A stretch of 49,998 nucleotides of DNA from Propionibacterium sp. (GTDB lineage Bacteria; Actinomycetota; Actinomycetes; Propionibacteriales; Propionibacteriaceae): NCBI GenBank assembly GCA_012838755.1, contig DUOQ01000046.1, forward strand, positions 1-49,998. The letters are read 5' to 3'. The translations under genes were made by a program, and so were the position numbers. Below are positions 25,101 to 33,878 of this stretch, in pieces. The first letter of the stretch is position 1, and every line of letters starts with the position of its first letter. Under the pieces are notes generated by a model. It was not told the DNA's origin, made no database searches, and was given only the letters and a program-made list of their open reading frames with translations.

Positions 25101-25195
25101 TGGCGTCGGGGTCGTTCGACGCGCGCCCCGGCGGCCACTGCCAGTGGTGCCCCGTGCGGTCGAGTTGCCCGGCCAAGAGCGGGCAGGTGGTCTGA
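22115..25195 (+). CDS. adnA: AdnA-like subunit: SF1 helicase-like motor with RecB-type nuclease
   Basis: This 1026-residue protein has an N-terminal UvrD-like motor and a C-terminal PD-(D/E)XK nuclease, as in mycobacterial AdnA (Rv3202c), which resects double-strand breaks with AdnB. Walker A is GAAGTGKT (residues 16-23). The Walker B box reads VWVDDWAELD, with DDWAE in place of DEYQD, so the motor may be weak. Motif V/VI-like segments are VLTAHRAKGRDW and ERRLFLLACSRA. The nuclease has VVDFKTGRS. A cysteine in VLTCPRQYFL plus three in HCQWCPVRSSC form a probable 4Fe-4S cluster. An in-frame ATG at 22106 is possible; I prefer 22115 because a TGGGAT box ends 7 nt upstream. adnB follows after 1 nt. 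Confidence 0.9.
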   Translation: MVNVVADAAGPVLVLGAAGTGKTTLLVEALADRVRAGGPQPLVFAATRQAASELRDRIVRACGQTTLAPQVMTIHAFCLALVRRWGDAEDAVPELLTAPEQEFRIRELLRGWRGHWPAELEAAVGTRAFAQQVRAVLARARQLGLDPEDVSAAGAAAGEPAWGALGEFMGEYLTILDAEAKLDYAELVHRARILLGQEDVLAAVRAQFDAVWVDDWAELDPAQIALVRSLAPDGMPVVALADPDTSIYRFRGGHPRAAAEFVRLFTSPLGEPRVEVLDTAWGRSVAQAEALASVARRLGAPAVDADVARAYRAPQPTVAAGVRAMQVCTFPDEATQARHIAGELRAAHLDDGLPWGEMAVLVRSGRTQIPPLARALTDAGIPVEVAGDEVGLASELAVRPLLLALEVAGRGGAPDPDEAHRLLLSGWGGYDAVSIRTLGRLLRGADAAAGGTPAPTLVAQALAGLRERPEGEEELAQRRDLLRAAAGLVERGARPDEVLWELWSGTPWPDRLRAEALRSGEGAARANRDLDAIVALFQLAHESLAPGGAEGVRWFLAEVAQQQIPADSQRESAVSGRGVRVLTAHRAKGRDWVFTVVAGVQEGVWPDVRRRGSVFDAQRLTSNGLGEGVVTRELVASERRLFLLACSRAQGRLLVTAVEGTEGEEDRPSRFLTELGLPVRHVVDPPVRLHTLRALVAELRRVAQDAEVSPGLREAAAARLAALADATDAEGRALAPDADPSRWWGLLDPTSTTAPPRGDEIRLSPSQLESVLTCPRQYFLGREVKAEPPRGTTTILGSVIHAVAERAATGELNSATASELLDEVWATIPFPAAWLSASERAEADAAVERFVAWQAGHEHADVVGVEVPFRAEVEVDGETVVLAGSVDRLERTPTGDLRVVDFKTGRSLPTVADAAASPQLGVYQLAIEQGGFAEHAPGAHAVGGTLVYLRHDGAGGWPKDFRQPSLAEKPHLTDDPEELTHPTWVHHKVAQARRVLASGSFDARPGGHCQWCPVRSSCPAKSGQVV

Positions 25196-25196
25196 G

Positions 25197-28100
25197 ATGA
25201 CGCTGTTCACCGATCCCACCCAGGTCTCCGACGCCCTGGGCATCCCGTTCTCCGGCCAGCAGTTGGGGGCCATCGCCGCCCCCCTGGAGCCCGGCGTGAT
25301 CATCGCCGGCGCCGGCTCGGGCAAGACCACGGTCATGGCCGCCCGCGTGGTCTGGCTCGTTGGGACCGGGCAGGTCCGGCCCGAGCAGGTCCTCGGGCTC
25401 ACCTTCACCCGCAAGGCCGCCGCCGAGCTCAGCACCCGGGTGCGGGAGGCCCTGGCCCGGGCCGGGGTGGTCGACAGCGATGGGTTCGACGACGCCGGCG
25501 AGCAGCTGGTCATGACCTACGATGCCTTCGCCGCCCGCCTCGTGGCCGACCACGGCCTGCGGATCGGCGTGGAGGGGGACGCCCGCATGCTCACCGGGGC
25601 GGCGCGGTTCCGCATCGCCTCGCGCGTCGTCGCCGCCGCGCCGGGCCCCTTCCACCAGGTGGCGCGCCTGCGGCCCGACTCGGTCACCGACAAGGTGCTC
25701 GCCCTCGACGGCGACCTCTCCTCCCACCTCGTGCCCGCCGAGGACGTGGTCGCCCACACCGAGGAGTTCCTGCGCGACGTCGAACAGTCACCGCGCAACC
25801 GCACCCAGGACCTCTACGCCTCGATGAAGAGGGCCGCCGCCTCGGCCGCCGAGCGCGTCGAGCTCGCCGGATTGGTCGAGGGCTACCAGCGGCTCAAGCG
25901 CGAGCTGGGTGCGGTCGAGTTCGCCGACCAGATGGGTGTGGCCGCCGAGCTGGCCCGGCGAGTCCCGGCGGTGTCGGCCCTGCTGCGCGAGCAGTTCGCG
26001 GTCGTGCTGCTGGACGAGTACCAGGACACGTCCTCGGCCCAGGCCCAGCTGCTCAAGGCGCTGTTCTCGGGCGACACGCCCGACCAGGGTCGAGGCCACC
26101 CCGTCACCGCCGTCGGCGACCCCTGCCAGGCCATCTACGGGTGGCGCGGGGCCGCCGCGGCCAACATCATCACGTTCGCCGCCGAGTTCCCCCGGGCCGA
26201 CGGCAGCCCGGCCACGCCGTACGCGCTCACCGTGAACCGGCGCTCGGGCCAGCAGGTCCTCGACGCGGCCAACGTCCTGTCGGCGCCGTTGCGCGCGGAC
26301 GAGGAACTGCAGTGGGACGGGATCGACACCGACCTCGTGGCGCCCGAGGGCACGCCGCGGGGTGACATCCGGGTGGCCAGCTTCGACACCTGGCCCGGCG
26401 AGGTGCGCTGGGTCGCCGACGACATCGCGGCGGCCCACGACGCGGGGCGTGCCGCGCGCTGGTCCGACATCGCGGTGCTCGCGCGTCGCAACGCCCACAT
26501 CCGGCCCCTGTACGCCGAACTGGACGCCCGGGGGATCCCCGTCGAGATCGTGGGCCTCGACGGGCTGCTGCAAATCCCCGAGGTCGCCGACGTCGTGGCC
26601 GTCCTGCGGGTGCTCGGCGATGCGACGGCCAACCCCGACCTCGTCCGGGTGCTCACCGGCCCCCGGTGGGCCATCGGCCCGTCCGACCTCGCGACCCTCG
26701 GACGCCGCGCCCGCGCGCTGGCGGGCGCCCCACCGTTTGACGAGGTGTCGGCCGCCGAGGAGATCGCCCGGATCATCGACACCACCGAGGCCGCGCACGC
26801 GCCCAGCCTCGCCGAGGCGCTGGCCGACCCGGGGGAGGGCCCCTACACCCTCGAGGGACGCCGACGGCTCGCCGCCTGCGCCGCCGAGTTCGCCGCCCTG
26901 CGCCCGCATGCGGGAGGTTCGGTGACCGACCTGGTGCGGCGCGTGGTCACCACGCTCGGTCTTGAGGTCGAACTCGCCCTCCGCGGGCCGGGCGGGACCC
27001 GGCAACTCGACGCCTTCGTCGCCCAGGTGTCGGGATACACCGACGTCGACGGCGACGGCTCCCTCACCGGGCTGCTGGCCTGGCTCGCGGCCGAGGAGGA
27101 CCGGGGGGTGGGGCTCGAGCAGGCCGTGCCGACGGCGTCCGACTCGGTGAAGCTGCTCACGATCCACAAGGCCAAGGGACTGGAGTGGGAGGTCGTCTAC
27201 CTGCCGGCGCTGGCCGACAAGGTGTTCCCGTCCGACCGGGTGCAGGGGAACTGGCTGAGCGCCTCGGCGGTCCTCCCCGCCGACCTGCGCGGCGACGCCG
27301 CCAACGTGCCCCAGCTGGCCGACGTGACCGACGCCGCGTCCAAGGCGTACGCGCAGGCGTTGAAGGACGAGGCGCGCCGAGCCGACGACCGGCTGGCCTA
27401 CGTCGCGGTGACGCGGGCCCGGCAGCACCTCGTGGCCACCACCCACGCGTGGAGCGACCTGAAGAACCCGCGGCAGCACTCCCCGTACCTGCGGGTGCTC
27501 GAGCGGTTCGCGTCCGAGGTGCTGCACGAGGAGGTCTCTGCCGAGAACCCCCTGCTGGGCGAGGGCCGCGGCTTCCTGTGGCCCACCCCGCCGGACCCCG
27601 CTGCGCTTGCCCGCCGCGCGGAGGCGGCGGCGTCGGTGGAGCGGGCCCGCGCGGGCCTGGTGGCCGATCCCGACAGCCTGCCCCTTGACGAGGCGGCGCT
27701 CGTGGCGACGTGGGACGCGGCGTCCGATCAGTTGCTGGCCGAGGCCCGGCTCCGGCGCGCCGACGGCGGGGTAGCGCTGCCCCCGTACCTGTCGGCCACC
27801 GCCCTCATCGCGCTCGAGGAGGACCCGGCGGGGTACCTCGCCGGTCTCGCCCGGCCGATGCCGGCCCCGCCGCGGCGCGCGGCACGGGTGGGCGAGTTGT
27901 TCCACGCCTGGCTGGAACGCCGCTTCGAGGCCACTCCGGCGCTGCTGGAGGATCCCGATTCCGAGTGGCACGCCGACGCCGACCTCGCCCGGTTGGTGGC
28001 GGCCTTCGAGGCCGGACCCTTCGCCGAACGGGTGCCCCACGCCACCGAGGTGCCGTTCTCGCTGTTCCTGGCCGGGCAGGTGGTCCGGGGCCGCATCGAC

Positions 28101-28340
28101 GCGGTGTTCACCGACCGCGGGCGTCCCGAGGTGGTCGACTGGAAGACCGGTCGTGGCCGCGCCAACCCGCTCCAGCTCGCCGTGTACCGGCTCGCGTGGG
28201 CCGAGCTGCACGGCCTCCCGGTCGACGAGGTGGACGCCGTGTTCTTCGACGTCCACGCCGGACGGGCCGTGCGGCCCAGCGGCCTGCCCGACCGCGCGGC
28301 GCTGGAACGTGTGGTGGGCAGGCTGGCTTCCGGTCGCTAG
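25197..28340 (+). CDS. adnB: AdnB-like subunit: active SF1 helicase with RecB-type nuclease
   Basis: This 1047-residue UvrD-like helicase has intact motifs: GAGSGKT (38-44), LTFTRKAAAEL, VVLLDEYQDTSSAQ, VGDPCQAIYGWRGA, LLTIHKAKGLEWEVVYLP and AYVAVTRARQHL. The C-terminal nuclease domain has VVDWKTGRGRANPLQLAVYR. Unlike the AdnA partner it has no cysteine quartet around the nuclease, so only AdnA appears to carry an iron-sulfur cluster. In mycobacteria AdnB is the lead motor of the heterodimer, which matches the intact motifs here. The ATG begins one base after the adnA stop. The last codons contain the -10 box of nudC. Confidence 0.92.
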   Translation: MTLFTDPTQVSDALGIPFSGQQLGAIAAPLEPGVIIAGAGSGKTTVMAARVVWLVGTGQVRPEQVLGLTFTRKAAAELSTRVREALARAGVVDSDGFDDAGEQLVMTYDAFAARLVADHGLRIGVEGDARMLTGAARFRIASRVVAAAPGPFHQVARLRPDSVTDKVLALDGDLSSHLVPAEDVVAHTEEFLRDVEQSPRNRTQDLYASMKRAAASAAERVELAGLVEGYQRLKRELGAVEFADQMGVAAELARRVPAVSALLREQFAVVLLDEYQDTSSAQAQLLKALFSGDTPDQGRGHPVTAVGDPCQAIYGWRGAAAANIITFAAEFPRADGSPATPYALTVNRRSGQQVLDAANVLSAPLRADEELQWDGIDTDLVAPEGTPRGDIRVASFDTWPGEVRWVADDIAAAHDAGRAARWSDIAVLARRNAHIRPLYAELDARGIPVEIVGLDGLLQIPEVADVVAVLRVLGDATANPDLVRVLTGPRWAIGPSDLATLGRRARALAGAPPFDEVSAAEEIARIIDTTEAAHAPSLAEALADPGEGPYTLEGRRRLAACAAEFAALRPHAGGSVTDLVRRVVTTLGLEVELALRGPGGTRQLDAFVAQVSGYTDVDGDGSLTGLLAWLAAEEDRGVGLEQAVPTASDSVKLLTIHKAKGLEWEVVYLPALADKVFPSDRVQGNWLSASAVLPADLRGDAANVPQLADVTDAASKAYAQALKDEARRADDRLAYVAVTRARQHLVATTHAWSDLKNPRQHSPYLRVLERFASEVLHEEVSAENPLLGEGRGFLWPTPPDPAALARRAEAAASVERARAGLVADPDSLPLDEAALVATWDAASDQLLAEARLRRADGGVALPPYLSATALIALEEDPAGYLAGLARPMPAPPRRAARVGELFHAWLERRFEATPALLEDPDSEWHADADLARLVAAFEAGPFAERVPHATEVPFSLFLAGQVVRGRIDAVFTDRGRPEVVDWKTGRGRANPLQLAVYRLAWAELHGLPVDEVDAVFFDVHAGRAVRPSGLPDRAALERVVGRLASGR

Positions 28341-28343
28341 GTT
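28338..28343 (+). promoter_or_regulatory. -10 box (TAGGTT) for leaderless nudC, overlapping the adnB stop
   Basis: The TAG of the box is the adnB stop codon. The box ends 6 nt before the nudC ATG. It could give nudC and the uvrA-like gene their own promoter. Confidence 0.45.
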
Positions 28344-28349
28344 GGCCCC

Positions 28350-29216
28350 ATGGAACCCTGGGTCTCGACGAGCCGCCTCGAGCGGGTGCTGGACGGTCGC
28401 CTCGACACGGCCTGGGTGGCCACCCAGTGGGCGCACCCCGCCGCCCGGGTGATCGGCGTGGACGAGCGGTCGAACGTGTCCTCCGACGACACCGGGGACG
28501 CCCTGCGCTGGATCCGCCCCGGGGGCGACCACGACCCCGAGCACCACTTCCTGGTCGGCACCGTCGACGACGAGCCGTGGTTCGCCGTTGCGTCCACGCC
28601 CGAGGGACCGTCGGCGTCGCTGCGCCGGCTGGGCGCCGTCCTCCCCGAGACCGAGGGCGACATCGCCACCACGGCGGTCGCCCTGGTGAACTGGCACCGC
28701 GTCGCCCCGTACTGCGGCCGGTGCGGCGCCCTCACCGAGGTCCGCGAGGGCGGGCACATGCGCTGGTGCGGGCACTGCAGCCGGGCACGCTTCCCCCGCA
28801 CGGACCCCGCCGTCATCGTGGCGATCCTCGACGACGAGGGACGCCTCCTGCTGGGCCACCACGCGGGCTGGGAACCGACCCGCGTGTCGATCCTGGCCGG
28901 CTTCGTCGAGGCGGGGGAGAGCCTCGAGATGGCCGTCCACCGCGAGATCCGCGAGGAGTCGGGCCTCGAGCTGTCCGCCCTGCGCTACGTCGGCAGCCAG
29001 CCGTGGCCGTTCCCCCGATCGCTCATGCTCGGTTTCGTGGCCCGTGCGGTCGGCGCCGAGATCCGGGTCGACGGGGCCGAGATCGAGTGGGCCGACTTCT
29101 ACACCCCGGCCCAGGTGGAAGCCCTCGTGGCCTCCGGTGAACTGACCCTGCCCATGACGTCGTCGATCGCCTCGCGGATCATCACCGCCTGGCGCGAGGG
29201 GAAGCTCTTCACATGA
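28350..29216 (+). CDS. nudC: NAD(H) pyrophosphatase / NAD-RNA decapping Nudix hydrolase
   Basis: This 288-residue NudC has a zinc ribbon (Cys122, Cys125, Cys140, Cys143), the Nudix box GFVEAGESLEMAVHREIREE (starting at about residue 184), and the NudC signature SQPWPFP at 216-222. It hydrolyses NADH to NMNH and AMP and removes NAD caps from RNA 5' ends. Start choice is supported by the TAGGTT box 6 nt upstream and absence of a Shine-Dalgarno. In M. tuberculosis nudC (Rv3199c) lies between adnB and uvrD2, the same neighbourhood. Its stop overlaps the next gene's ATG (ATGA). Confidence 0.95.
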   Translation: MEPWVSTSRLERVLDGRLDTAWVATQWAHPAARVIGVDERSNVSSDDTGDALRWIRPGGDHDPEHHFLVGTVDDEPWFAVASTPEGPSASLRRLGAVLPETEGDIATTAVALVNWHRVAPYCGRCGALTEVREGGHMRWCGHCSRARFPRTDPAVIVAILDDEGRLLLGHHAGWEPTRVSILAGFVEAGESLEMAVHREIREESGLELSALRYVGSQPWPFPRSLMLGFVARAVGAEIRVDGAEIEWADFYTPAQVEALVASGELTLPMTSSIASRIITAWREGKLFT

Positions 29217-31567
29217 CCCATGCCGCCGACAGCCACGACGTGATCCGCGTGCAGGGCGCACGGGTGAACAACCTGCGCGACGTGACGCTCACCATCCCCA
29301 AGCGGCGGCTGACCGTGTTCACCGGAGTGTCCGGGTCGGGCAAGAGCTCGCTGGTGTTCGACACCATCGCCGCCGAGAGCCAACGCCTCATCAACGAGAC
29401 CTACTCGGCGTTCGTGCAGGGCTTCATGCCCACCCTGGACCGACCTGACGTCGACCTGCTCGACGGGCTGACCACCGCGATCGTCGTCGGGCAGGACCGC
29501 CTGGCCCCCAACATCCGCTCCACGGTGGGCACCGTCACCGACGCCAACGCGCTGCTCCGCATCCTGTTCAGCAAGCTCGCCGAGCCGCACATCGGCTCGC
29601 CGCAGGCCTTCTCGTTCAACGTGCCCTCGGTGACCGGGGGCGGGGCGATCAAGGTCGACAAGGGGGCGGGTTCCACGAAGGTCGTCAAGCAGTTCACCGT
29701 CGTGGGGGGCATGTGCCCCACCTGCGAGGGCACGGGTGCGGTCAAGGACATCGCGCTGGCCGAGCTGTACGACGACACCAAGTCGCTGAGCCAGGGGCCG
29801 TTCAAGATCCCCGGGTACTCGATGGACGGCTGGTACGGGCGCATCTACCAGGGGTCGGGCTTCTTCGACGTCGACAAGCCGCTGCGCGACTACGGCAAGC
29901 GAGAACTCCAGGACCTGCTCCACAAGGAGCCGACCAGGATCAAGGTCGACGGGATCAACGTCACTTACGAGGGGATCATCCCCAAGATCACCAAGTCGAT
30001 CCTCAGCAAGGACCCCGAGGCCATGCAGCCCCACGTGCGCGCCTTCGTCGAGCGCGCGGTCGTGTTCGGCGAGTGCCCCGAGTGCGGGGGGACGCGGCTG
30101 GCCGAGGGGGCCCGCGGGGCCAAGCTGGGCGGCATCTCGATCGCGGACGCCTGCGCGATGCAGGTCAGCGACCTCGCCACTTGGGTACGCGACCTGGACG
30201 CCCCCGCAGCCGGCCCGCTGCTCACCGGCCTGCAACACCTCCTCGACTCGTTCGTGGGGATCGGGCTGGGCTACCTGAGCCTGGCGCGTCCCTCGGGCTC
30301 GCTGTCGGGCGGCGAGGCCCAGCGGCTCAAGATGATCCGGCACCTCGGGTCGTCGCTGACGGACGTCACCTACGTCTTCGACGAGCCGACCGTCGGGTTG
30401 CACCCGCACGACATCGACCGGATGAACGACCTGCTGGTGCAGTTGCGCGACAAGGGCAACACGGTGCTCGTGGTCGAGCACAAGCCCGAGGTGATGGCGA
30501 TCGCCGACCACCTCGTCGACCTGGGCCCGCGGGCCGGCTCCCGCGGTGGGGAGGTGGTCTACGAGGGCGACCTGGCCGGGCTGCGCGCGTCCGACACCCT
30601 GACCGGACGCCACCTCGACGACCGGGCCTCCCTCAAGGAGGTCGTGCGCGAGGCGACCGGCGCGCTGGAGGTCCGCGGGGCGTCCGAGAACAACCTGCAG
30701 GACGTGGACGTGGACGTCCCGACCGGCGTGCTGGTGGTCGTCACGGGCGTTGCCGGGTCGGGCAAGAGCTCGCTCGTCCACGGGGCCCTGGCCAAGCGCG
30801 ACGGCGTGGTGACCGTCGACCAGGGGGCGATCAAGGGATCCCGTCGCTCGAACCCCGCGACCTACACGGGTCTGCTGGAGCCGATCCGCAAGGCGTTCGC
30901 GAAGGCGAACGGCGTGAAGCCGGCCCTGTTCAGCGCGAACTCCGAGGGCGCCTGCCCGACGTGCAACGGAGCGGGGCAGGTATTCACCGAGCTCGGCTTC
31001 ATGGAGACGGTCGCGTCGACGTGCGAGGAGTGTGAGGGCAAGGGCTTCCGCCCCGAGGTCCTGGAGTTCACGCTCGGCGGGAAGGACATCCGGCAGGTGC
31101 TCGACATGCCCGTCGACGAGGCGCTGACGTTCTTCGGGGCGGGGGAGGCCAAGCTTCCCGCCGCCCACCGCATCCTGCAGCGCCTGGCCGACGTGGGCCT
31201 GGGGTACGTGCACATCGGGCAGCCGCTCACCACGCTCTCGGGGGGTGAACGCCAGCGGTTGAAGCTCGCCACGCACATGGGGGAGAAGGGCGGCACCTAC
31301 ATCCTCGACGAGCCGACCTCCGGCCTGCACCTGGCCGACGTCCAGCAACTGCTGGGCTTGCTGGACGGGTTGGTGGAGTCGGGAAAGAACGTGATCGTGA
31401 TCGAGCACCACCAGGCGGTCATGGCCCACGCGGACTGGATCATCGACCTCGGCCCAGGGGCAGGACACGACGGCGGACGGGTCGTCTTCGAGGGCACCCC
31501 GGCGGACCTGGTGGCCGACCGGTCAACGCTGACCGGCCAGCACCTGGCCCGTTACGTGGGCGCCTGA
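29213..31567 (+). CDS. UvrA-like ABC ATPase (short UvrA paralogue)
   Basis: This 784-residue protein has two ABC modules of UvrA type. Walker A motifs are GVSGSGKSS (38-46) and GVAGSGKSS (near 513). Signature loops are LSGGEAQRLK and LSGGERQRLK, each followed by a DEPT Walker B (DEPTVGLHPHD and DEPTSGLHLAD). Zinc-type cysteines occur in CPTCEGTG, CPECGGTRL, CPTCNGAGQ and CEECEGKGF. It is about 150 residues shorter than canonical UvrA (about 940-950), as in UvrA2/UvrA3-type proteins linked to drug or damage tolerance. Whether it binds UvrB is unknown; the true uvrA should be elsewhere. The ATG overlaps the nudC stop, indicating coupling. The gene converges with the CarD-like gene. Confidence 0.85.
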   Translation: MTHAADSHDVIRVQGARVNNLRDVTLTIPKRRLTVFTGVSGSGKSSLVFDTIAAESQRLINETYSAFVQGFMPTLDRPDVDLLDGLTTAIVVGQDRLAPNIRSTVGTVTDANALLRILFSKLAEPHIGSPQAFSFNVPSVTGGGAIKVDKGAGSTKVVKQFTVVGGMCPTCEGTGAVKDIALAELYDDTKSLSQGPFKIPGYSMDGWYGRIYQGSGFFDVDKPLRDYGKRELQDLLHKEPTRIKVDGINVTYEGIIPKITKSILSKDPEAMQPHVRAFVERAVVFGECPECGGTRLAEGARGAKLGGISIADACAMQVSDLATWVRDLDAPAAGPLLTGLQHLLDSFVGIGLGYLSLARPSGSLSGGEAQRLKMIRHLGSSLTDVTYVFDEPTVGLHPHDIDRMNDLLVQLRDKGNTVLVVEHKPEVMAIADHLVDLGPRAGSRGGEVVYEGDLAGLRASDTLTGRHLDDRASLKEVVREATGALEVRGASENNLQDVDVDVPTGVLVVVTGVAGSGKSSLVHGALAKRDGVVTVDQGAIKGSRRSNPATYTGLLEPIRKAFAKANGVKPALFSANSEGACPTCNGAGQVFTELGFMETVASTCEECEGKGFRPEVLEFTLGGKDIRQVLDMPVDEALTFFGAGEAKLPAAHRILQRLADVGLGYVHIGQPLTTLSGGERQRLKLATHMGEKGGTYILDEPTSGLHLADVQQLLGLLDGLVESGKNVIVIEHHQAVMAHADWIIDLGPGAGHDGGRVVFEGTPADLVADRSTLTGQHLARYVGA

Positions 31568-31581
31568 GGCGGCGCGGTTGA

Positions 31582-32109
31582 TCAGGCGGCGGCGAGCAGC
31601 CCGTGGCGCTCGAGCGCGTCCTGGTTGCGTTCCATGACCAGCGACTCCAGCACCTCGAGCGCCTCGTCCTCGGTCGTGTGGACCGCCACCGCGAGCTCGG
31701 CGACCAGCGGGTCGGCGCTCTCGGTCAGCATGGCCCTCTCGGCCAGGGAGAGCCCCCGGTCCTCCCGGCGGCGGATGAGGTCGCGCACGACCGCGGCGAT
31801 GCGCAGCGGGTCACCCGAGGCGAGCTCGATGCGCTGCGACTTCACGCGGCGCGCCCACTGCTGGGGTTCGGGGACCGACTCGGTGCACAAGACCTGGGCG
31901 AGCCCGGCGAGCATCTCGCGGCAGGCGATGCGCCGGATGCCGACCTCCGCCAGGCTCGACACGGGGACGCTGACGGCCAGGTCGCCGGCTGGCACCTCGA
32001 GGTTCACGTAGTCGACGACCTTGCCCTTCAACGTGCGGGTCATGAACCCCAGGACGGTGGCGGGTCCATGGTGCGGGTGGACGACGGTCTGGCCAACAGT
32101 GAGCTGCAC
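31582..32109 (-). CDS. CarD-family RNA polymerase-binding regulator
   Basis: This 175-residue protein starts VQLTVGQTVVHPHHGPATV, the Tudor-like RNAP-interaction domain of CarD/CdnL/TRCF, and has a helical C-terminal domain with LTESADPLVAELAVAVHTTE. CarD stabilises open promoter complexes. Canonical CarD is about 160 residues and starts with a similar VYPHHG motif; here it is VHPHHG. It may be the main CarD or a paralogue. The GTG start has GAGAGGG about 5 nt upstream. A TATGGT box on the minus strand about 45 nt upstream could be its promoter. It lies between the uvrA-like gene and recD. Confidence 0.85.
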   Translation of the reverse strand: MQLTVGQTVVHPHHGPATVLGFMTRTLKGKVVDYVNLEVPAGDLAVSVPVSSLAEVGIRRIACREMLAGLAQVLCTESVPEPQQWARRVKSQRIELASGDPLRIAAVVRDLIRRREDRGLSLAERAMLTESADPLVAELAVAVHTTEDEALEVLESLVMERNQDALERHGLLAAA

Positions 32110-32219
32110 AGTTCCCTCTCGCTCTGCGTTCGGATCAGACCGCCACCATATCGAACTTTGTGCCGAATTGCCAGCCCATGCGCACCAAAACCCCCTGTCA
32201 GCGGGATTTCGGCGGCCCT

Positions 32220-33878
32220 TCACCGGAGGCGCTGGGCCAACCGGCTCATGCGCCGGGCCGGGTTCGCGACGGCCTCGGCGACCGCCTCCGCGTCGCCCAG
32301 GAGCAGCACCGAGGACCGCGCGCGTGACACCGCCGTGTACAGGAGTTCCCGGGTCAGGAGGGGTGAACTGGGGGGCGGGAGCACCACCGAGACGTGCCCG
32401 AACTGGCTGCCCTGGGCCTTGTGCACCGTCATCGCGTGGACCGACGCCAACCCGTCGAGCAGGAAGGGGGACAGCGCGCGGGGAGCGCCCGGCGTGGGGA
32501 ACCAGACCTGGGGCCGGTCCCTGTCGTGGAGCACGACGCCGGTGTCGCCGTTGTAGAGGCCGAACTCGGGTCGGTTCGCGGTCACCATGACCGGACGCCC
32601 CACGTGGAACTCCCCGTCCACCGAGTACCCCGGCACGTCCTCGACGAGCCAGGACTGCACCTGGCGCGTCCAGTGCGACACCCCGAGCGGCCCGCGGCGG
32701 TGGCCGCAGAGCAACCGGTGCGCCTCGAGGCCGGCGAGCGCGTCGGGCACCCGACCCGCAGCAGCCGCCTCGAACACCCGACCGCCCGCGACGGCCACGC
32801 GTTCGCGGAGCACGGCCGCGCCCGCGTCGACGGGGACCAGGCGCACGGAGGCGTCGGGGCGGTGCAGGACGGACAGGGCGGCCTCGGCGTCCCCCTCGCG
32901 GATCGCCGTGGCGAGTTCCTGGATCGCGCCGGTGAACCGGTAGTTCTGGACGAGTCGCGCGACGATCCCGGACGCGGCGGGCGCCCGGGTGATGTCGGCG
33001 AGGACGCTCCCGGCGTCGACCGAGGACAGCTGGTCGGGATCGCCGACCATGACCAGGCGCGCGCACGGCTTGAGCGCCTCCAGCAGTCGGCTCATCATCA
33101 CCATCGAGACCATCGACATCTCGTCGACCACGACCACGTCGTGCGGGAGCGGGTTGGTCGCATCGTGGTGGAACCGGGTCATCGAGCCGGGGCGCTTGCG
33201 CAGCAGCGCGTGCAGGGTGAGCGCCGTGAGGGACCCGTCGCCGAGGGACTCGGTCATGCGGGCGGCCGCCTTGCCCGTGGGCGCCGCCAGGGCGACCAGG
33301 GCGTCGGGCTGCTCGTCGCGCAACCGGTCGATGATCCGGCGGATGGTGTAGGTCTTGCCCACCCCCGGCCCGCCGGCGATGACCGTGACCGGGCTGGTGA
33401 GGGCCAACTCGACGGCGGCGTCCTGCCCGACGGGCTCTCCGGTGGAGGGGGCGGAGCCCAGGCGCGCCAGGAGGGCGCGGCGCACCGACTCCTGGTCGGC
33501 GAAGTGGCGCTCGAGGTACAGCGCGTCGTCGGCCAGTCGCAGGGGTCGGTCACCGGCCGGGCCGTCGCCCACCGTCACGGCGGGGCTGGCCCGCAGCGCC
33601 GCGAGCCAGCCGGCCTCGTCGGGCCACCAGCCGTCGGGGATCTCCACGGCGTCCTCGCCCAGGTCGAGGTCGCGCAGGCGCGCCAGGTCCAGACAGATCG
33701 ACCCGGACCGCAGTGCGCGGACCGTCAGGGCGATCGCCAGCTGGACGCGGGGGTCCTTCTCGCCGAACAGGTGGCCCAACTGTTGCGCGGGGTGGATGTC
33801 GGCCCAGGTGAGGGCCCCGGCCCGGTTGAAGTCGGCGAGCAGCCCGCTCGCGCTCACGGCGACGTGGGCGTCGGTCAT
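32220..33878 (-). CDS. recD: Exodeoxyribonuclease V alpha subunit RecD
   Basis: This 552-residue SF1B 5'-3' helicase subunit of RecBCD has Walker A GGPGVGKT (169-176), VVVDEMSMVSMVMMSRLLEA, MVGDPDQLSSVDAGSVLADI, SVHAMTVHKAQGSQF and ELLYTAVSRARS. The ATG at 33878 overlaps the recB stop as ATGA and has GGAGGT about 5 nt upstream. It is the last gene of the recC-recB-recD operon on the minus strand. Confidence 0.96.
   Translation of the reverse strand: MTDAHVAVSASGLLADFNRAGALTWADIHPAQQLGHLFGEKDPRVQLAIALTVRALRSGSICLDLARLRDLDLGEDAVEIPDGWWPDEAGWLAALRASPAVTVGDGPAGDRPLRLADDALYLERHFADQESVRRALLARLGSAPSTGEPVGQDAAVELALTSPVTVIAGGPGVGKTYTIRRIIDRLRDEQPDALVALAAPTGKAAARMTESLGDGSLTALTLHALLRKRPGSMTRFHHDATNPLPHDVVVVDEMSMVSMVMMSRLLEALKPCARLVMVGDPDQLSSVDAGSVLADITRAPAASGIVARLVQNYRFTGAIQELATAIREGDAEAALSVLHRPDASVRLVPVDAGAAVLRERVAVAGGRVFEAAAAGRVPDALAGLEAHRLLCGHRRGPLGVSHWTRQVQSWLVEDVPGYSVDGEFHVGRPVMVTANRPEFGLYNGDTGVVLHDRDRPQVWFPTPGAPRALSPFLLDGLASVHAMTVHKAQGSQFGHVSVVLPPPSSPLLTRELLYTAVSRARSSVLLLGDAEAVAEAVANPARRMSRLAQRLR

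Noticed and set aside
25788-29261. Minus-strand frame of 1157 codons opposite adnB and nudC
   Set aside because: It is an antisense shadow with low-complexity composition.
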